DNA of 9,151 nt from an uncultured Pseudorhodobacter sp. (GCA_945952425.1 CAMFIX010000090.1:1-9151); one strand, 5' to 3'; positions 1 to 7,376 are shown, counted from the stretch's first letter. The notes: generated by a model not told the origin, from the sequence alone. Translations and numbers: made by a program.

Positions 1-1
1 G

Positions 2-943
2 AAGGGCACCCAGCTGGACCGCAAGGCCGCGCCGGGGGAAAAGCGCGCGGCCCAGGCGCTGTTGGACCTGAGCCCTGCGCCCGAGGCGCCGCCGGGCGGG
101 GACGAGATCCAGGTCGATGCCAGCGCCACGGCGGCGGCGACCGAACGGCTGCGGACGCTTGATTTCGAACAGATGTCGGTCGAGGAGATGGCCGCGGCGA
201 AACGGATGCTCGCGCGGTTGGCGCTGCCGGTGGCGCCGCTCGTCAGCCGACGGATGACGCCGGGCGCCGGGCCACGCATCGACCGGGCGGCCACGTTGCG
301 TGCCGCGCTGCGCCAGGGCGACCTGACCCGGCTTTACCGCCAGAAGCCCCGGGTGAAATGGCCGAGCCTGGTGGCGCTTTGCGACATTTCGGGCTCGATG
401 AGCAGCTATTCCCGCATGGTCCTGCATTTCCTGCATGCGGTGACGAACCAGCGCGGGCGGGGTTGGGCCGAGGTCCATGCCTTTACCTTCGGCACGCGGC
501 TGACCAACATCACCCGGCATCTGGCCCGGCGCGATGTCGATGCGGCACTGGCCGCAGCGGGGGCCGAGGCGCAGGACTGGCAGGGCGGCACGCGGATCGG
601 CTCTTGCCTGCATGCCTTCAATCGCGACTGGAGCCGGCGCGTGCTGGGGCAGGGGGCGGTGGTTCTGCTGATCACCGACGGGCTGGACCGCGACCCGCCC
701 GAGCAGCTTGCGGCCGAGATGCGGCGCCTGCGGCTGTCGGCGCGGCGGCTCGTCTGGGTGAACCCGCTGTTGCGCTGGGACGGCTTTCTGCCCCGGGCGC
801 AGGGCATCCGCGCCATGCTGCCGCACTGCGACGCCTTCCGCGCCGGCCATTCCATCGCCTCGCTGGAGGGGCTCGCCGCGGCGCTGGCCGACGCCCAGGA
901 CCACGGCGAACGCGACAGGCTCTTGGCCTATATCTCCGGTTGA
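2..943 (+). CDS. coxE: CoxE-like VWA-domain protein, 3' part only
   Basis: The reading frame is open from base 2 to the TGA at 941-943, giving 313 residues with the N-terminus outside the window. A TTG at 62 is not a credible start because the frame continues upstream without a stop. The C-terminal half is a von Willebrand factor A fold. A MIDAS metal-ion motif DISGS is at fragment residues 128-132, a GGTRIG segment supplies the MIDAS threonine (about 197) and an LLITDG segment the later aspartate (about 226). CoxE-type proteins act in the cytoplasm with a MoxR-like AAA+ ATPase (CoxD) to assemble the Mo/Cu centre of CO dehydrogenase and related enzymes; that role is known for the family, not shown here. 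The CoxE reading rests on the VWA fold plus the following xdhC and molybdopterin genes. It could be a VWA partner of another MoxR system. The 58-bp gap to xdhC suggests a shared operon. Confidence 0.85.
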   Translation, partial: KGTQLDRKAAPGEKRAAQALLDLSPAPEAPPGGDEIQVDASATAAATERLRTLDFEQMSVEEMAAAKRMLARLALPVAPLVSRRMTPGAGPRIDRAATLRAALRQGDLTRLYRQKPRVKWPSLVALCDISGSMSSYSRMVLHFLHAVTNQRGRGWAEVHAFTFGTRLTNITRHLARRDVDAALAAAGAEAQDWQGGTRIGSCLHAFNRDWSRRVLGQGAVVLLITDGLDRDPPEQLAAEMRRLRLSARRLVWVNPLLRWDGFLPRAQGIRAMLPHCDAFRAGHSIASLEGLAAALADAQDHGERDRLLAYISG

Positions 944-1001
944 GGCAACCGCGACCAAAATCCAATGGCGCAGACGGTCAGGGCAGGGCAAAATCCGGCG
1001 T

Positions 1002-1946
<945 letters not shown>

Positions 1947-1956
1947 GTATCAGGCC

Positions 1957-2937
1957 ATGAAGTTCGGCCCCATCCCCCGCGCCGAGGCGCTTGGCCATAT
2001 CCTTGCGCATTCCGAACAGGGGGCGCGGGGGAAAGTGCCAAAGGGCAAGGTGCTGACCGAGGACGACCTGGCGCAGCTGGCCCATCTTCCGGCGCTGACG
2101 GTCGCCCGGCTCTCCCCGGGCGACGTGGCCGAGAATGCCGCCGCCGCCACCCTCGCCCGCGCGCTTCTGGCCGAGGATGCGGGCTTGGCCCTGACCGAAC
2201 CCCATGCCGGCCGTGTGAACCTGTCCGCGACGCGGCCGGGGATCGTGGCGCTGGACCCGGGCGCGGTGCTGGCGCTGAACCGGCTCGACCCCGCGATGAC
2301 GCTGGCGACGCTGGCCAACCATGCACGGGTCGAGCCCGGCGCCCTGGTCGGCACGGTCAAGATCATCACCTATGCGGTGGAGGGCGCAAGCCTGGCCCGC
2401 GCGCTGACGATCGCCCCGCGGCTGGCGATCCGCCCGGTGACGCGGGCCAGTGCGACGCTGATCCTGACCCAGACCGAAAGCCCCGACCGCCTGGCGCAGA
2501 AGGGCCGCGACGCCATCGCCCGCAGGCTGGCGCGGCTGGGCGTGGCGCTGGTCGAGACGCTGCGCCTGCCCCATGACGAGGCCGCGATGGCCGCCGCCAT
2601 CCGCGCCGCCCGGGGCGAGCTGATCCTGATCCTGACCGGCGCCGCCACCTCGGACCTTTACGACACCGCCCCCCAGGCTTTGCGCCGTGCGGGGGGCGAG
2701 GTGCAGCGCTTCGGCATGCCGGTCGATCCGGGCAACCTCTTGTTCCTCGGCCGGCGGGGAGAGACCCCGGTGATCGGCCTGCCGGGCTGCACCCGCTCGC
2801 CCGCGCTGAATGGCGCCGACTGGGTGCTGGAGCGCATCGCCTGCGGGCTTGCGGTCTCCGACGAGGACATCGCCGCCATGGGCGTGGGCGGCCTGTTGAA
2901 AGAGATCCGCCAGCGTGGCCAGCTGCGCGAGGGCTGA
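1957..2937 (+). CDS. Molybdopterin-binding protein (MoeA/MogA-like), stand-alone
   Basis: The protein has 326 residues. The N-terminal part (1-150) starts MKFGPIPRAEALGHILAHS and has the KGKVLTEDDL segment (29-38) seen in MoeA-like proteins. The C-terminal part (about 165-300) is a MoCF/MPT-binding-like fold with LILILTGAATSDLYD (222-236), the LPGCTRSPALNG loop (275-286) and a final helix. Proteins of this type occur beside xdhC and cox genes; in rhizobia and relatives I recall a similar N-terminal region fused to a MocA-like nucleotidyltransferase of about 200 residues. That second domain is absent here, as the frame stops cleanly and the next gene is convergent. A likely role is binding molybdopterin or its cytidylylated form (MCD), the cofactor of CODH-type enzymes, but the exact reaction is not known. 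The start at 1957 is chosen because similarity begins there; it has almost no Shine-Dalgarno and is only 10 bases past the xdhC stop. Confidence 0.85.
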   Translation: MKFGPIPRAEALGHILAHSEQGARGKVPKGKVLTEDDLAQLAHLPALTVARLSPGDVAENAAAATLARALLAEDAGLALTEPHAGRVNLSATRPGIVALDPGAVLALNRLDPAMTLATLANHARVEPGALVGTVKIITYAVEGASLARALTIAPRLAIRPVTRASATLILTQTESPDRLAQKGRDAIARRLARLGVALVETLRLPHDEAAMAAAIRAARGELILILTGAATSDLYDTAPQALRRAGGEVQRFGMPVDPGNLLFLGRRGETPVIGLPGCTRSPALNGADWVLERIACGLAVSDEDIAAMGVGGLLKEIRQRGQLREG

Positions 2938-3015
2938 GGCCGCCCCAACAAGTCACCCCGCCCCTTCAAGCCACCGCCAGGAACCCGCGCTCCAACGGGC
3001 CCCGCTCGGCCCTTC

Positions 3016-3043
3016 GCTCCTTTCATACTGGCCCAAATATCCC
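3016..3043 (-). repeat. Dispersed 28-bp intergenic element, copy A
   Basis: The plus-strand sequence begins GCTCCTTTCATACTGGC and ends CAAATATCCC. It matches 6539-6566 with a single difference (C/T). On the minus strand both copies lie after the stop of a gene (kinase here, response regulator at copy B), directly following a GC hairpin. The minus reading contains GGATATTTG and a GTATGAAAGGAGC stretch that looks like a start codon with a Shine-Dalgarno. I have the impression that similar sequences recur between genes in Rhodobacteraceae genomes, but could not check this. Function unknown; it may be part of a terminator or a small mobile or processing element. Confidence 0.75.
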
Positions 3044-3049
3044 GGGGGT

Positions 3050-3067
3050 CCGGGGGCTGGCCCCCGG
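3050..3067. terminator. GC hairpin between convergent genes
   Basis: A perfect 7-bp stem CCGGGGG/CCCCCGG closes a 4-base CTGG loop, in the 148-bp gap between the molybdopterin-binding gene (stop at 2937) and the kinase gene (stop at 3086-3088 on the other strand). Being symmetrical it could end transcripts from either side. Neither side has a run of U, so it is not a textbook intrinsic terminator; on the minus strand it is followed by another GC block and then the 28-bp element. It might instead protect the 3' ends of mRNAs. The rest of the gap shows nothing else I recognise. Confidence 0.55.
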
Positions 3068-3085
3068 TTCCAACGGCATCCGTGC

Positions 3086-5233
3086 TCACCCCTCCGCCAG
3101 AAACCCCGCCAGCGCCTCCGGCGCGATGGGCTTCTGCAGCACCCCCACCCGCCCCGCCGCCCCCTGCAGCGCCTCCGACCGATCCGCGGTGATCAGGCGC
3201 ACGGCCATGCCTGCCGCGGCCAGGCGCTCGGCCAAAGCCAGCCCGTCCATGCCCGCGCCCAGCCGGTAATCCACCAGCCCGCGGTCGGGCAGGATGCCGA
3301 TCTCCTCCACCAGCGCCAGCGCCTCCTCACCCGAGGTCGCCTCGATGACCTGCACCCCCCACCCCTCCAAAAGCAGCGCCAGTGCCCGGCGCAGCTCGGC
3401 GTCGTTCTCGACCAGCAGCACGATCAGCCCCGCCAGCCCCCCCGGCACGCCCATGGCGCCGCGGTCGGCCGCGGCCTCCCCGGCGGCCAGGGGCAGCGTC
3501 ACGGCAAAGCGCGAGCCGCGTCCCTCGGCGGTGTCCAGCTGCAGCCCATGGCCCAGCAGCGCGCAGGCGCGTTCGACGATGGCGAGCCCCAGCCCCATCC
3601 CCTCGCTGGCCGAGGCCCGGGCGCCGAGCCTATGGAACTCGCGGAAAATCGCCTGGCGTTCGGCCTCGGGAATGCCGGGGCCGGTGTCGATGACCTCGAC
3701 CCGCACCCCGCCCGCGAGATGGCGCACCCCCACCAGCACCCGCCCCGCGGCGGTATAGCGGATCGCATTGCCGATCAGGTTCTGCAGGATGCGCCGCAGA
3801 TAGGTCGCATCGCTGTCGACCACCGCCCGGCTGGCCAAGACCTTGAAGGCCAGGCCCTTGCGCGCCGCCAGGGGCGCGAATTCCTCGCGCAGCCGCGCGA
3901 GCAGCGGCCCCAAGGCCACCGCGCCGACATCCAGCGCCGCCCGCCCGCTTTCCAGCTTGGAGATATCCAGCAAAGCCGCCAGGATCTCCTCGACCGACCC
4001 CAAAGCGTTCTGTGCCTTGACCACGGTTTCGCCCGCCCGCGTCGGCAGGGCTTCGTCGGCAAGGCTCGCCAGGAAAAGTTTCGCGGCAGATAGGGGTTGC
4101 AGCAGGTCATGGCTCGCCGCCGCGACAAAGCGCGCCCGCGCGGCATTGGGCTCGCTGGCGCGCGCCAAGGCCGCCGCCAGCCCTTCGGTGCGCGCCGCCA
4201 CCCGCCGCTCCAGCGTCTCGTTGGCATGGGCCAAGGCGCGCTGGGCGACCCGTTCCGCGGTGATGTCCGAGAACGAGACGACGAAGCCGCGGTCCGGCAT
4301 GTCCTGCCCCTGGACCGAGATCACCCGGCCGTTCGGCCGCGACAGCTCGAAGGCCAGCGCCGGGCGCGCATCGCGCCGCGCGGCCCAGTCGAGCCCCGCC
4401 TGCGCCGCCACCCCCGCCGCCGCCAGCACATCGGCAAACCCCGCCCCCATCGGGAGCCGCGCCAAGGGCAGGCCCAGAACCTCCGCCAGCCGCCGGTTGA
4501 ACCCCACCAGCCGCTCTTCGGCATCGAAGACGCCCACCCCTTGCGTGAGGTGATCCAGGGTCGCCTTCACCCGCACCGCCTGGTCGTCCAGCAACTTGCC
4601 GCGCTCCAGCCTTTCGGCGCGGATCACATGGGTCAGGTCGGTGTGCAGGATCACCGTGCCGCCTTCGCGCGTGCGGTGTTCGCTGACCTGCAGCCAGCGG
4701 TCGCCGGTCAGCGGCACGATGAAGGTGACGGCGCGGTCCTGGTGGCGGGCCATGCGCCCGCGCGCCCAATCCGCCGCCGTCTCGCCCGGGTTGCGCATCA
4801 GGTCGGCCGAGCGGCTGACGAGGCTGACGTAATCGGCGAAGGCCAGCCCGGGGCGCAGCTGGCCATGCACATCGCGCAAGGGCCGCCCGAAGCGCGCATT
4901 GGTCAGCACCAGCCGGTCGGCCCCGTCGAACAGGGCAAAGCCGTCCTCCACCGTCTCGATGGCGCTGGCAAGGTTGGCCCGCGCCGCCTCGGCCTCGGCC
5001 ATCGCCTCGCCGAGCCTTGTGTTCGAACGGTTGAGCAAATCCAAGGCGCGCTCGAGGTCCACCGTCCGCGCCCGGACCTGGTCTTCCAGCAGCACCGCGC
5101 GCTGGAACTGCGCATAGGCGGCGCCCTGGTCGTCGGAGGCCTCCTCGACCCGCCGCATCAAGGCCTCGGCGATCAGGATCAGCTTGTCGCGGGCGACATC
5201 GGGCGGATCGGCGGGGTTGACCAGCGGATGCAT
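3086..5233 (-). CDS. NahK-like PAS hybrid histidine kinase with receiver domain
   Basis: This 715-residue protein has no membrane segments, so it is a cytoplasmic hybrid kinase. In order it has a helical coiled-coil-like region (about 15-90), two PAS-like regions (about 91-205 and 224-330, opening with EDGFALFD and TQGVGVFD), a linking helix, and a HisKA domain with ASHDLLQPL (phospho-acceptor H375). The HATPase domain has its N-box LQNLIGNAIRYT around 483-494, DTGPGIP at 516-522 and GMGLGLAIV at 545-553. A C-terminal receiver (about 603-713) has D655 in LVDYRL, T682 and K701. The HDLLQPL type of kinase includes NahK/ErcS' of Pseudomonas. Its start codon ATG (5231-5233) shares its A with the stop of the FIST gene, so the start is firm although the frame is open further upstream through the FIST gene. 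FIST probably tunes the kinase. Phosphate could go to its own receiver, a separate Hpt protein, or the response regulator at 6680-7330. Confidence 0.95.
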   Translation of the reverse strand: MHPLVNPADPPDVARDKLILIAEALMRRVEEASDDQGAAYAQFQRAVLLEDQVRARTVDLERALDLLNRSNTRLGEAMAEAEAARANLASAIETVEDGFALFDGADRLVLTNARFGRPLRDVHGQLRPGLAFADYVSLVSRSADLMRNPGETAADWARGRMARHQDRAVTFIVPLTGDRWLQVSEHRTREGGTVILHTDLTHVIRAERLERGKLLDDQAVRVKATLDHLTQGVGVFDAEERLVGFNRRLAEVLGLPLARLPMGAGFADVLAAAGVAAQAGLDWAARRDARPALAFELSRPNGRVISVQGQDMPDRGFVVSFSDITAERVAQRALAHANETLERRVAARTEGLAAALARASEPNAARARFVAAASHDLLQPLSAAKLFLASLADEALPTRAGETVVKAQNALGSVEEILAALLDISKLESGRAALDVGAVALGPLLARLREEFAPLAARKGLAFKVLASRAVVDSDATYLRRILQNLIGNAIRYTAAGRVLVGVRHLAGGVRVEVIDTGPGIPEAERQAIFREFHRLGARASASEGMGLGLAIVERACALLGHGLQLDTAEGRGSRFAVTLPLAAGEAAADRGAMGVPGGLAGLIVLLVENDAELRRALALLLEGWGVQVIEATSGEEALALVEEIGILPDRGLVDYRLGAGMDGLALAERLAAAGMAVRLITADRSEALQGAAGRVGVLQKPIAPEALAGFLAEG

Positions 5234-6354
5234 CACGCCCCTTTGGGGTAAAGCGCCACCCCGGTCATGGTCTGGTTGACATGCAGCGCGCCGAACTGCT
5301 CGCCATAGGTGGAAAAGCCGGTGACGCGGTGGCGCTGCAGGATGCGGGAAAGCTCGCCGTAAAGCTGCTTCTCCTCGGCCTCGATGCGGCGCAGGATGCA
5401 GTCGCAGGCCAGGATCGCGCCGGGCTGGCCCAGCCGGTCGAGCTCGGTTTCCAGGTGGCGGGCCATGTTCATCGGCTCGGCCAGGCGCAGGACGAGGCCC
5501 TCGTCGATGGCCGAGAAAAACACCAGGTCGCCGTTCGGCAGCATCCGCTGGATCGAGCGCACATGGTGGCGCCCGCCCAGCCGCACCACCACGGGATGGG
5601 CGGCAAAGGTGAAGGTGGTCAGCTGGCCCGCATCCTTGCCCAAGAGCCGGGCATAGGCGAGTGCGGCGGGTTCGGCATTGATCTGCCGCACGATCCGGGC
5701 GGAGGGGTCGGCATCGGTCACGACCATCCGCACCTCCGAAGGCACCAGGTGGTCCAGCGAGAACACTTTCACCCCGCAAGAGGTCCGCACGAAAGACACC
5801 ACCGCCGCATCGCGCCAGACGCGGCCATCTGCGATGACGAAAGTGGCGCCGAAGCGCAAGCCATCCCCGGCCGAGCCGCCAAACAGCGGCACCGGCCCGA
5901 GGCCCGTGGCCAAGGTCGCGGCCAGCTCGTCCTCGCGCAGCGAGAGCCCATCGACCAGGACGAAGGCGAATTCCCCCGCCCAACCCGGCCGCGCCTCGGC
6001 CAGCCGGGCGCGGGCGCGGATCAGCTCGGCCACCAGCGCCTCGCGGGCGATGCGCGAGAGGTCGGGGACGAAGACGGTTTCCACCGCGAAAGCCGCGGCG
6101 GGCAGGCCCACGGCCACGACCTGGCCCTCGGCATAGCCCACGCCCGAGATCTCCCCGGCCGTCGTGCAGCCCACGATCCGCACCCCCGGCCAGACCGCGC
6201 CCGCCTGGGCCGCGATGGCCGCCAGATCGGCGCGGGGCGAGCAAAACAGCAGCACCTCGGCGAAAGGCCCGGGTCCGAGCCCGCGCGCGAGCTCCCCCAC
6301 CACATCCGCCCCCCAGGCCGCCGCCTCGGCCCGCTGCAAGACCGGCTCAGTCAT
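5233..6354 (-). CDS. FIST-domain sensor protein, NosP-like
   Basis: This 373-residue protein covers FIST N and FIST C domains, close to the full length of the family, with no membrane segment. Visible family motifs are VGCTTAGEIS (61-70), PLFGGSAGDG (156-165), LACDCILRR (315-323), GFSTYGEQFG (346-355) and HVNQTMTGVALYP (358-370). FIST proteins are cytoplasmic sensory proteins usually encoded beside kinases or cyclic-di-GMP enzymes. NosP of Pseudomonas aeruginosa binds haem and NO and inhibits its neighbour NahK, the same pairing as here. Whether this protein binds haem cannot be read from the sequence; histidines such as H202, H253, H263, H264 and H358 are possible ligands. The start ATG (6352-6354) has a clear GGAGGGG Shine-Dalgarno six bases away (6361-6367). 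The TGA overlaps the kinase ATG in TGATG. The response regulator lies upstream on the same strand, 325 bp away. Confidence 0.93.
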   Translation of the reverse strand: MTEPVLQRAEAAAWGADVVGELARGLGPGPFAEVLLFCSPRADLAAIAAQAGAVWPGVRIVGCTTAGEISGVGYAEGQVVAVGLPAAAFAVETVFVPDLSRIAREALVAELIRARARLAEARPGWAGEFAFVLVDGLSLREDELAATLATGLGPVPLFGGSAGDGLRFGATFVIADGRVWRDAAVVSFVRTSCGVKVFSLDHLVPSEVRMVVTDADPSARIVRQINAEPAALAYARLLGKDAGQLTTFTFAAHPVVVRLGGRHHVRSIQRMLPNGDLVFFSAIDEGLVLRLAEPMNMARHLETELDRLGQPGAILACDCILRRIEAEEKQLYGELSRILQRHRVTGFSTYGEQFGALHVNQTMTGVALYPKGA

Positions 6355-6538
6355 GAAGAACCCCTCCGCCCCCGCAATCAGCCTTCACGGCCCGCCGCAC
6401 TCTCATCGGGCGGCCCTTTGCACAGGTGCCGCAACCCATATGCCCCGCCATCGAAACCCTGCGCCGCTCCCCCGCCATCCCTTTGCCTCCCTTCTCCGCT
6501 CTCGGCCCCTGGCGCCATCCCTTCCTTCCGCGCCCCTT

Positions 6539-6566
6539 GCTCCTTTCATACTGGCTCAAATATCCC
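6539..6566 (-). repeat. Dispersed 28-bp intergenic element, copy B
   Basis: 27 of 28 bases match copy A at 3016-3043, and the downstream GC block (GGGGGTCCGGGGG) is also shared, here with two extra bases (AC at 6567-6568) between them. Orientation relative to the preceding minus-strand gene is the same as in copy A: stop codon, hairpin, then this element. Confidence 0.75.
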
Positions 6567-6574
6567 ACGGGGGT

Positions 6575-6595
6575 CCGGGGGTGTGAAACCCCCGG
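6575..6595 (-). terminator. Hairpin unit 1 of tandem array
   Basis: A perfect 7-bp stem with a 7-base loop (TTTCACA on the minus strand). It is the distal unit for a transcript coming from the response regulator, followed by a GGACCCCCGTGGGATATTTG stretch rather than a U-run. Transcription arrest or 3'-end protection are both possible. Confidence 0.5.
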
Positions 6596-6609
6596 CTTTT
6601 GCGACGGGT

Positions 6610-6630
6610 CCGGGGGTGTGAAACCCCCGG
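6610..6630 (-). terminator. Hairpin unit 2 of tandem array
   Basis: Stem and loop are identical to unit 1 (7-bp CCGGGGG/CCCCCGG, 7-base loop). It is followed on the minus strand by ACCCGTCGCAAAAG, which has only a short A-run and no U-run. Confidence 0.5.
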
Positions 6631-6643
6631 CTTTGCAACGGGC

Positions 6644-6664
6644 CCAGGGGTGTGAAACCCCCGG
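6644..6664 (-). terminator. Hairpin unit 3 of tandem array, with wobble pair
   Basis: This unit is nearest the response regulator stop, 15 bases beyond it. One stem position differs (A at 6646). Read as plus-strand RNA it makes an A-C mismatch, but as minus-strand RNA it is a G-U wobble, so the stem stays closed only in the transcript running out of the response regulator gene. Confidence 0.5.
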
Positions 6665-6679
6665 CGCTTTCCGCCCCCC

Positions 6680-7330
6680 TCACTCCAAGAGCTGCGCGAA
6701 ATTCGCGCCCCCCGCCATCAGCACCGCCTGTGTCCGGCTCGTCACGCCCAGCTTGCGCATGATCGCCGTCACATGGGCCTTCACTGTCGTCTCGGCCACC
6801 GACAACTCCCAGGCGATCACCTTGTTGGGTTTGCCCGCGCAGATCAGCTGCAGGATCAGCGCCTGCTGCCGGGTCAGGGTCTTCAGCCGGGCGATGGTCT
6901 CGCCCTCGCCCGGGGCCTCGCCGGTGCCGGGGCCATAGCCTTCGGGCGTGAAGATGCCCCCCGCCTCCAGCGCGGCGAAAGCGGCCGCGAAACTCTCGCG
7001 GCCGGCATGTTTCGGGATGAAGCCGCGCGCCCCAGCCGCCAAGGCCGCCGCGATCACCCGCGGCTCGGCCAAGGAGCTGACGACCACCAGCGGCACGCCC
7101 TCCGCCGCCTGCACCAGGCGGATCAGCCCCTCCATCCCCGTCACATCCGGCAGATGCAGGTCCAGAAGAATCACATCCGGCCGCCCCTCTCCCAGCGCCT
7201 CCAGCGCCGCGGAAAGCTGGCCCACGACCCGCGTGGTCTGAATGCCGATGAAGCTTTGCAGCGTCAGGCCCAAGGCCTCGCCGAACAGCGGGTGATCCTC
7301 GACGATCAGGGCAGAGCGGAAGCGCGTCAT
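6680..7330 (-). CDS. NarL/LuxR-family response regulator
   Basis: This 216-residue protein is the usual length of the family. The receiver domain (about 5-122) has the acidic pair E11 D12 in VEDHP, the phospho-acceptor D57 in LLDLHLPD, S85 in the switch position and K107 in IPKHAG. A linker leads to a LuxR-type helix-turn-helix (about 149-206) with LTRQQALILQLICAGKPNK and an ELSVAETTVKAHVTAIMRKL recognition region. It should bind DNA as a dimer when phosphorylated, most likely by the hybrid kinase encoded downstream. Overall it resembles AgmR/ErdR/FlhR-type regulators of alcohol and C1 oxidation, a resemblance judged by eye. The ATG at 7328-7330 fits the receiver start. The only Shine-Dalgarno-like sequence (GAGGTGG, 7344-7350) is 13 bases away, which is too far to be ideal, so translation may be leaderless or weak. 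It diverges from coxG with 112 bp between start codons. Confidence 0.95.
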   Translation of the reverse strand: MTRFRSALIVEDHPLFGEALGLTLQSFIGIQTTRVVGQLSAALEALGEGRPDVILLDLHLPDVTGMEGLIRLVQAAEGVPLVVVSSLAEPRVIAAALAAGARGFIPKHAGRESFAAAFAALEAGGIFTPEGYGPGTGEAPGEGETIARLKTLTRQQALILQLICAGKPNKVIAWELSVAETTVKAHVTAIMRKLGVTSRTQAVLMAGGANFAQLLE

Positions 7331-7337
7331 GGCGCCG

Positions 7338-7365
7338 ACAATACCACCTCGCGCCGCCCGGCCAA
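7338..7365 (-). promoter_or_regulatory. Possible promoter of the response regulator gene
   Basis: On the minus strand TTGGCC (7360-7365) and TATTGT (7338-7343) are separated by 16 bases, a weak match to -35 and -10 boxes. Transcription would start almost at the ATG at 7330, giving a very short or absent leader; this fits the poorly placed Shine-Dalgarno. Chance similarity cannot be excluded. Confidence 0.25.
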
Positions 7366-7376
7366 GTCCCGCCGTC

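Larger units (their letters stand above)
6571..6665 (-). repeat. Three tandem ~35-bp hairpin units
   Basis: The unit GGGTCCGGGGGTGTGAAACC and onward repeats with a period of 35 then 34 bases. Each unit holds a stem of CCGGGGG or a variant, a constant TGTGAAA loop (TTTCACA on the minus strand) and CCCCCGG, followed by a CTTT or GC spacer that varies slightly. The array lies just downstream of the response regulator stop (6680-6682) on the minus strand. Confidence 0.9.
6355..6679 (-). other. 325-bp gap between response regulator and FIST genes
   Basis: There is no convincing gene here. From right to left it holds three tandem hairpin units (6571-6665), the 28-bp dispersed element copy B (6539-6566), a purine-rich stretch on the minus strand (about 6465-6540) with several Shine-Dalgarno-like motifs and a 10-bp direct repeat (GCCATCCCTT at 6474-6483 and 6514-6523), and finally the FIST ribosome site (6361-6367). 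I see no good sigma-70-type promoter for the FIST gene, so it may depend on read-through from the regulator gene or on a promoter type I cannot recognise. Confidence 0.6.

Noticed and set aside
2915..4093. Long plus-strand frame opposite the kinase gene (also 4097-5251 and 5281-6621)
   Set aside because: These are antisense shadows in GC-rich DNA, full of R, P, Q, H and G, without domain motifs, and they cover well-supported minus-strand genes.
5234..6244. Extension of the kinase frame upstream to 6244, giving a 1052-residue protein
   Set aside because: The added part is an arginine/glycine-rich shadow of the FIST gene; the FIST frame has clear family motifs and the kinase has a coupled ATG at 5233.
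6410..6426. TTGCGGCACCTGTGCAA on the minus strand as an FNR/NnrR-type site for NO control of the FIST gene
   Set aside because: TTG and CAA are separated by 11 bases, too far for the TTGAT-N4-ATCAA type, and the inner bases are not symmetrical.
6378..6518. A 46-codon minus-strand frame preceded by GGAAGGAAGGG
   Set aside because: Glycine/alanine-rich with no recognisable feature, and the ribosome-site-like sequence belongs to a general purine-rich stretch.
6347..6568. A 73-codon minus-strand frame ending eight bases inside the FIST gene, with GCGTCAKGRP in its middle
   Set aside because: Its first codons are the translation of the dispersed 28-bp element, the rest is low-complexity and basic, and no family is recognisable. 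The FIST gene has its own good ribosome site. An internal ATG with a Shine-Dalgarno-like AAAGGG keeps a small chance of a short peptide.
6571..6665. Tandem repeats as a CRISPR array
   Set aside because: The spacers are short and nearly identical, only three units exist, and no cas genes are present.
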